This document shows, piece after piece, positions 9,001 to 11,076 of a DNA stretch of 11,076 nucleotides. The stretch is from assembly GCA_030951065.1 (NCBI GenBank), contig JAUZQH010000005.1:1-11076 (forward strand). Direction: 5' to 3'. Every line of letters begins with the position of its first letter. Positions within the stretch are counted from its first letter, which is position 1. The notes under the pieces are model-generated. The model searched no databases, had not been told where the DNA came from, and saw only the letters and a list, made by a program, of their open reading frames with translations. This DNA comes from Mariprofundus sp. (GTDB lineage Bacteria > Pseudomonadota > Zetaproteobacteria > Mariprofundales > Mariprofundaceae). A program made the translations under genes and the position numbers.

Positions 9001-9625
9001 GATCAACCCCCGGCCATGTGCGATCAATCAACACGCGATCCTCCAACTTGTTCGGGCGATAGACACAGCGCCACTGCGCTTCATCAAAGAACATTTCAAC
9101 CCGCCCTGTCAGTGGAAAGTCCTTACGTAACGGGTGCCCTTCAAAACCATAATCTGTCAACAAGCGGCGCAGATCCGGATGATGATTAAAGATAATACCA
9201 TACATATCGAAAGTTTCGCGCTCAAACCAGTTGGCCGTTGACCACACTTCAGTCACCGAATCAACCAGATCGCGCTCGTTGGCACCGACCTTGAGTCGAA
9301 TACGCTTGTTGGCAGATACTGACAACAGGTTATACACCACCTGGAAACGCGGACTCTCCGCCGGCCAGCCTGGCATCTCCAGCATATCCACACCGCAAAT
9401 ATCCATCACCTGCTCAAAGGACTGTTCGTTTTTCAAATAGTGGCAGGCATCCACAATACATTCGCGCGCCAGTACAACCACCGGGCAGTCCATTCCTTCG
9501 TGAGACTCCAGCACCTGCTCGCCGAATCTCGCACGCAAACCAGCTACCGCAGCATTATCATCTGCAACCGCATTCATGCCAATATCATCCTGTAATTTCT
9601 CTTTTGTCTCGTTACTTTCAGTCAT
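8993..9625 (-). CDS. nuoC: NADH-quinone oxidoreductase subunit C (NuoC), 30-kDa
   Basis: NuoC (30-kDa, Nqo5) is a structural subunit of the connecting module that packs against NuoD. It carries no cofactor. The 210-residue product has a weakly conserved, polar N-terminus (about 1-30). The family signature is [20 protein letters not shown] at 135-154, followed by [18 protein letters not shown], which is diagnostic. The ATG at 9625 lies five bases after the nuoB stop, but its ribosome site is poor (only GGTAG nearby), so it may depend on ribosomes leaving nuoB. A second in-frame ATG at codon 17 would remove only unconserved residues and cannot be excluded. The 3' end overlaps nuoD by eight bases with the chosen nuoD start. 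Confidence 0.96.
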   Translation of the reverse strand: MTESNETKEKLQDDIGMNAVADDNAAVAGLRARFGEQVLESHEGMDCPVVVLARECIVDACHYLKNEQSFEQVMDICGVDMLEMPGWPAESPRFQVVYNLLSVSANKRIRLKVGANERDLVDSVTEVWSTANWFERETFDMYGIIFNHHPDLRRLLTDYGFEGHPLRKDFPLTGRVEMFFDEAQWRCVYRPNKLEDRVLIDRTWPGVDRG

Positions 9626-9630
9626 AGCAT

Positions 9631-10107
9631 CTACCGGGCAATGGTATTGGTGCGTTTTATTTTTTCCTGCAACTGAATAAATCCATACAACAGCGCTTCA
9701 GCAGTCGGAGGACAACCGGGCACATAAATGTCCACCGGCACAATCCGATCACATCCGCGCGTCACCGAATAAGAATAGTGATAATAACCGCCGCCGTTAG
9801 CGCATGACCCCATCGAGATCACCCAGCGTGGCTCGGACATCTGGTCATACACCTTACGCAATGCCGGCGCCATTTTGTTACATAGCGTGCCGGCCACGAC
9901 CATCACATCAGACTGACGTGGAGACGGCCGGAACACGATACCAAAACGATCCAGATCATAACGGGCCGCACCGGCATGCATCATTTCAACAGCACAACAG
10001 GCCAGGCCAAATGTCATTGGCCAAAGCGAACCGGCGCGAGCGCCATTGATAAGTTTGTCGGCAGTGGTTGTAATAAAGCCCTTTTCAAGTACGCCTTCTA
10101 TTCCCAT
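9631..10107 (-). CDS. nuoB: NADH-quinone oxidoreductase subunit B (NuoB), cluster N2
   Basis: NuoB (PSST, Nqo6) holds cluster N2, the [4Fe-4S] centre that reduces quinone. I choose the ATG at 10107, because AAAGGAG lies seven bases upstream (10115-10121) and the protein then begins [19 protein letters not shown], a common NuoB N-terminus. A GTG at 10128 would add seven residues that include the ribosome site itself. The 158-residue product has the unusual tandem-cysteine motif [10 protein letters not shown] (Cys37, Cys38), with Cys102 ([11 protein letters not shown]) and Cys132 ([12 protein letters not shown]) completing the N2 ligands. [20 protein letters not shown] is typical of alpha/beta-proteobacterial and mitochondrial forms. 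The start overlaps the nuoA end by ten bases, and nuoC follows after five bases. Confidence 0.98.
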   Translation of the reverse strand: MGIEGVLEKGFITTTADKLINGARAGSLWPMTFGLACCAVEMMHAGAARYDLDRFGIVFRPSPRQSDVMVVAGTLCNKMAPALRKVYDQMSEPRWVISMGSCANGGGYYHYSYSVTRGCDRIVPVDIYVPGCPPTAEALLYGFIQLQEKIKRTNTIAR

Positions 10108-10469
10108 TGCAAGGCTCCTTTCTTCCACGCATAAATGAATCCGACCAGCAGGATCAACAAAAACAATACCATTTCAACAAAACCGAACAATCCGATCTTG
10201 TTGAGTACAATCGCCCATGGAAACAGAAACGCGCTTTCCAGATCAAAGATCACAAACAGAATAGCCAGCAAATAGAAGCGCACATCAATCTGCAGACGGG
10301 CATCCTCAAATGCCTCAAAACCACATTCATAGGCAGAAAGCTTTTCCGCATCCGGTTTCTGCTCGGAAACCATCAGCGTCATCACCAGGGGCATCGCACC
10401 CATACCGATAGCAATCAGAATAAAGATAAATATTGGTGCATATTCGTTGGCGAGATACGCTGCGCCCAT
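10098..10469 (-). CDS. nuoA: NADH-quinone oxidoreductase subunit A (NuoA)
   Basis: NuoA (ND3) is a small membrane subunit at the quinone-site/membrane interface. The 123-residue product has three hydrophobic helices (about 10-33, 65-90 and 95-115). The long loop between helices 1 and 2 carries the conserved [20 protein letters not shown]. Its Cys49 corresponds to the loop cysteine used in mammalian active/deactive labelling. [11 protein letters not shown] at 75-85 includes Asp76 and Glu78, equivalent to E. coli Asp79 and Glu81. The ATG at 10469 has a strong AAGGAGG seven bases upstream. It is the first gene of the operon, about 315 bases downstream of the ssrA 3' end, and its end overlaps nuoB by ten bases. 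Confidence 0.98.
   Translation of the reverse strand: MGAAYLANEYAPIFIFILIAIGMGAMPLVMTLMVSEQKPDAEKLSAYECGFEAFEDARLQIDVRFYLLAILFVIFDLESAFLFPWAIVLNKIGLFGFVEMVLFLLILLVGFIYAWKKGALQWE
10115..10121 (-). promoter_or_regulatory. Ribosome binding site deciding the nuoB start
   Basis: AAAGGAG lies inside the 3' end of nuoA, seven bases before the ATG at 10107. It favours that ATG over the GTG at 10128, which would lie upstream of this site. Confidence 0.8.
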
Positions 10470-10476
10470 TGAAACC

Positions 10477-10483
10477 CCTCCTT
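10477..10483 (-). promoter_or_regulatory. Ribosome binding site of nuoA
   Basis: AAGGAGG lies seven bases before the nuoA ATG. It is among the strongest ribosome sites in the operon and fits nuoA being the first cistron, where initiation cannot rely on coupling. Confidence 0.85.
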
Positions 10484-10523
10484 AACTGACACCCCTGAAT
10501 CTGTCCTCGAAAACAGGGTGTGC

Positions 10524-10552
10524 TTGCTACCACCGGCAATGCATACGGTCAA
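10524..10552 (-). promoter_or_regulatory. Putative sigma-70-type promoter of the nuo operon
   Basis: On the minus strand TTGACC (10547-10552, five of six matches to the -35 consensus) is followed after 17 bases by TAGCAA (10524-10529), which matches only three -10 positions but is preceded by TGG, an extended -10 element. Transcription would start near 10517, leaving a leader of about 48 bases before nuoA. The position and strand fit the operon and no better hexamer pair is seen between the ssrA terminator and nuoA. The poor -10 suggests an activated or moderate promoter. The assignment is inferred from sequence only. Confidence 0.4.
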
Positions 10553-10554
10553 GT

Positions 10555-10571
10555 TTATGAAGACTTCTTAA
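10555..10571. promoter_or_regulatory. 17-bp inverted repeat upstream of the nuo -35 box (possible operator)
   Basis: TTATGAAGACTTCTTAA is an interrupted palindrome: TTA, one mismatched base, GAAG, a central base, CTTC, one mismatched base, TAA. It ends two bases upstream of the putative -35 hexamer, with its centre about 46 bases before the predicted transcript start. That is a plausible seat for an activator dimer. It does not match the FNR or ArcA consensus. The protein that would bind is unknown, and a chance palindrome in AT-rich DNA is possible. Confidence 0.3.
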
Positions 10572-10737
10572 CCCCACAAAAATTGCGTAAAACACTTATG
10601 ATACGAGGCACTTCCAAGCATAGATGATGGCTGGCTATAGTATGCGTTGCGGACCATCATGGACAGCGTGCATATGTAAAGAAACAAAAGAGCCAAAGCC
10701 AAATTGAAACCCTCTTGGCATTTGTCCGCAACCTATG
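10572..10737. other. Intergenic spacer between the ssrA terminator and the nuo promoter region
   Basis: No convincing gene is seen here. Two minus-strand micro-frames (28 codons beginning near 10726, and 30 codons from 10660 to 10568) lack ribosome sites. Two inverted repeats are present. One is GTTGCGGAC at 10646-10654 with GTCCGCAAC at 10724-10732; the other is ATGATGG at 10624-10630 with CCATCAT at 10654-10660. The segment near 10675-10710 is A-rich on the plus strand. I see no integrase fragment, insertion-sequence end or duplicated ssrA 3' segment. Confidence 0.5.
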
Positions 10738-10789
10738 CCACCAAAACACAAAGGGCTGCCTCATGAGGCAGCCCGTTGTGTTTTGGTGG
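10738..10789 (-). terminator. Intrinsic terminator of ssrA within a 26-bp-arm palindrome
   Basis: Minus-strand transcription leaving ssrA meets a GC stem (GGGCTGCCTCA against TGAGGCAGCCC, centre between 10763 and 10764), then TTTGTGTTTT, a rather interrupted T tract. The stem is flanked by A-rich and T-rich sides that also pair. The whole inverted repeat therefore has 26-base arms (10738-10763 and 10764-10789) with one mismatch (10752 against 10775). Being symmetric, it could also stop transcription coming from the other side. Its right arm includes the CCACCA at the tmRNA 3' end. Confidence 0.8.
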
Positions 10790-11076
10790 AGGCGGCGGGA
10801 CTCGAACCCGCGTCCGAAAACCATCAGCCTGTGGTTCTACATGTTTAGTCCGTTCAAACAGCACCCCAAGGAAACCAAACGGACAAAGTGCCCAAAGGGT
10901 CGATTCGTAGCTATTTAACCCACAGAACCACGAGTCTCCAGTCCTGTGTGGCGATTCCATCTAAATGACCCCGGATTCCCGATGGATGGACACCTCGGGA
11001 GCGGGGTAACTTACGCAGCGTAAGCTAGTTCTACGTCGTCGTTTGCAATTATATGCAAGTGCCAGCTTTTTACGGG
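10784..11076 (-). ncRNA. ssrA: Transfer-messenger RNA (tmRNA), 5' end outside the window
   Basis: tmRNA rescues stalled ribosomes by acting first as an alanyl-tRNA and then as a short message for a degradation tag. The 3' end is unmistakable: CGGACGCGGGTTCGAGTCCC then GCCGCCTCCACCA. It holds a T-arm with the TTCGAGT loop (about 10795-10811), the acceptor 3' strand and an encoded CCA ending at 10784. The reading frame for the tag starts at GCA 11046 and stops at TAA 11011. About 30 bases before the tag are visible (11047-11076). Since the tag lies roughly 90 bases from the 5' end in E. coli, about 60 bases, including the 5' acceptor strand and D-loop, are probably missing. The window holds 293 bases of a usual 350-360. 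SmpB is not encoded here. Confidence 0.97.
11011..11046 (-). other. ssrA: tmRNA proteolysis-tag reading frame (ANDDVELAYAA)
   Basis: Twelve codons from GCA to TAA encode ANDDVELAYAA. The AND start is the common proteobacterial one (E. coli is ANDENYALAA). The end is YAA instead of the usual LAA read by ClpX, and there is an internal ELA. The codons TTACGC-T-GCGTAA around the stop form a small hairpin, as expected for the tmRNA helix that holds the stop codon. The resume codon is assigned from alignment of GCAAACGACGA with known tmRNAs. Confidence 0.9.

Noticed and set aside
9000..9027. Longer nuoD starting at TTG 9027
   Set aside because: TTG is a rare start, the extra nine residues are not conserved in the family, and GTG 9000 gives the standard N-terminus with a nearby G-rich ribosome site.
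8551..9189. 212-codon open frame on the plus strand
   Set aside because: It runs antisense across the nuoD/nuoC junction, both of which are certain genes, and its product has no recognisable domain.
10107..10472. 121-codon open frame on the plus strand opposite nuoA
   Set aside because: It mirrors nuoA almost exactly and is rich in Gln, Lys and His from reversed hydrophobic codons; there is no independent support.
10568..10660. 30-codon minus-strand frame (and a 28-codon one upstream) between ssrA and nuoA
   Set aside because: Neither has a ribosome site, and the 30-codon frame ends within the possible operator next to the nuo promoter; chance frames are the simpler explanation.
10470..10790. 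Genomic-island attachment at the ssrA 3' end
   Set aside because: ssrA is a common integration site, but no repeat of the T-arm/acceptor segment and no integrase gene are seen between ssrA and nuoA.
10715..10960. Open frames on both strands through the ssrA 3' region
   Set aside because: They translate the tmRNA gene and its terminator. The stretch RRDSNPRP is the well-known false translation of a tRNA-like T-arm.

Overview
The minus strand of this window carries most of a proton-pumping NADH:quinone oxidoreductase (respiratory complex I) operon, preceded by a transfer-messenger RNA gene. Reading the minus strand from right to left, the order is ssrA (5' end cut by the window edge), its terminator, a leader region of about 270 bases with a putative promoter, then nuoA, nuoB, nuoC, nuoD, nuoE, nuoF, a 25-codon unnamed ORF, nuoG, nuoH, nuoI, nuoJ, nuoK and the first ~376 codons of nuoL. 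nuoM and nuoN would be expected past the left edge. Long plus-strand reading frames are shadows of these genes.

The organism looks like a member of the Pseudomonadota (Proteobacteria). The full 14-subunit gene order is present, nuoC and nuoD are separate, and NuoA, NuoB, NuoD and NuoI resemble the alpha/beta-proteobacterial (mitochondrial-type) forms. NuoG is different: it is long (785 residues) and keeps the four cysteines of the extra N7 iron-sulfur cluster, which mitochondrial and typical alpha/beta proteins lack. Together with the unusual tmRNA tag (ANDDVELAYAA) this suggests a lineage outside the best-studied alpha, beta and gamma groups. A zetaproteobacterium-like organism is possible, but that is only a guess. 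Base composition is near 50% GC throughout, with no sign of a mobile element.

The operon is tightly packed. Stop and start codons overlap at nuoA/B, C/D, D/E, E/F, F/orf25, orf25/G, G/H and J/K, and the remaining gaps up to nuoL are about 5 to 21 bases. Two starts are GTG (nuoD, nuoF). NuoEFG form the NADH-oxidising module (FMN and Fe-S clusters), NuoBCDI the connecting module that carries electrons to quinone, and NuoAHJKL (with M and N off-window) the membrane proton-pumping arm.

The most notable items are the 25-codon ORF that exactly bridges nuoF and nuoG with ATGA overlaps on both sides, the tmRNA tag ending in YAA rather than LAA, a 26-bp-arm palindrome that includes the tmRNA 3' CCA end, and a 17-bp inverted repeat just upstream of the putative nuo promoter. 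No wholly new multi-gene system is visible.
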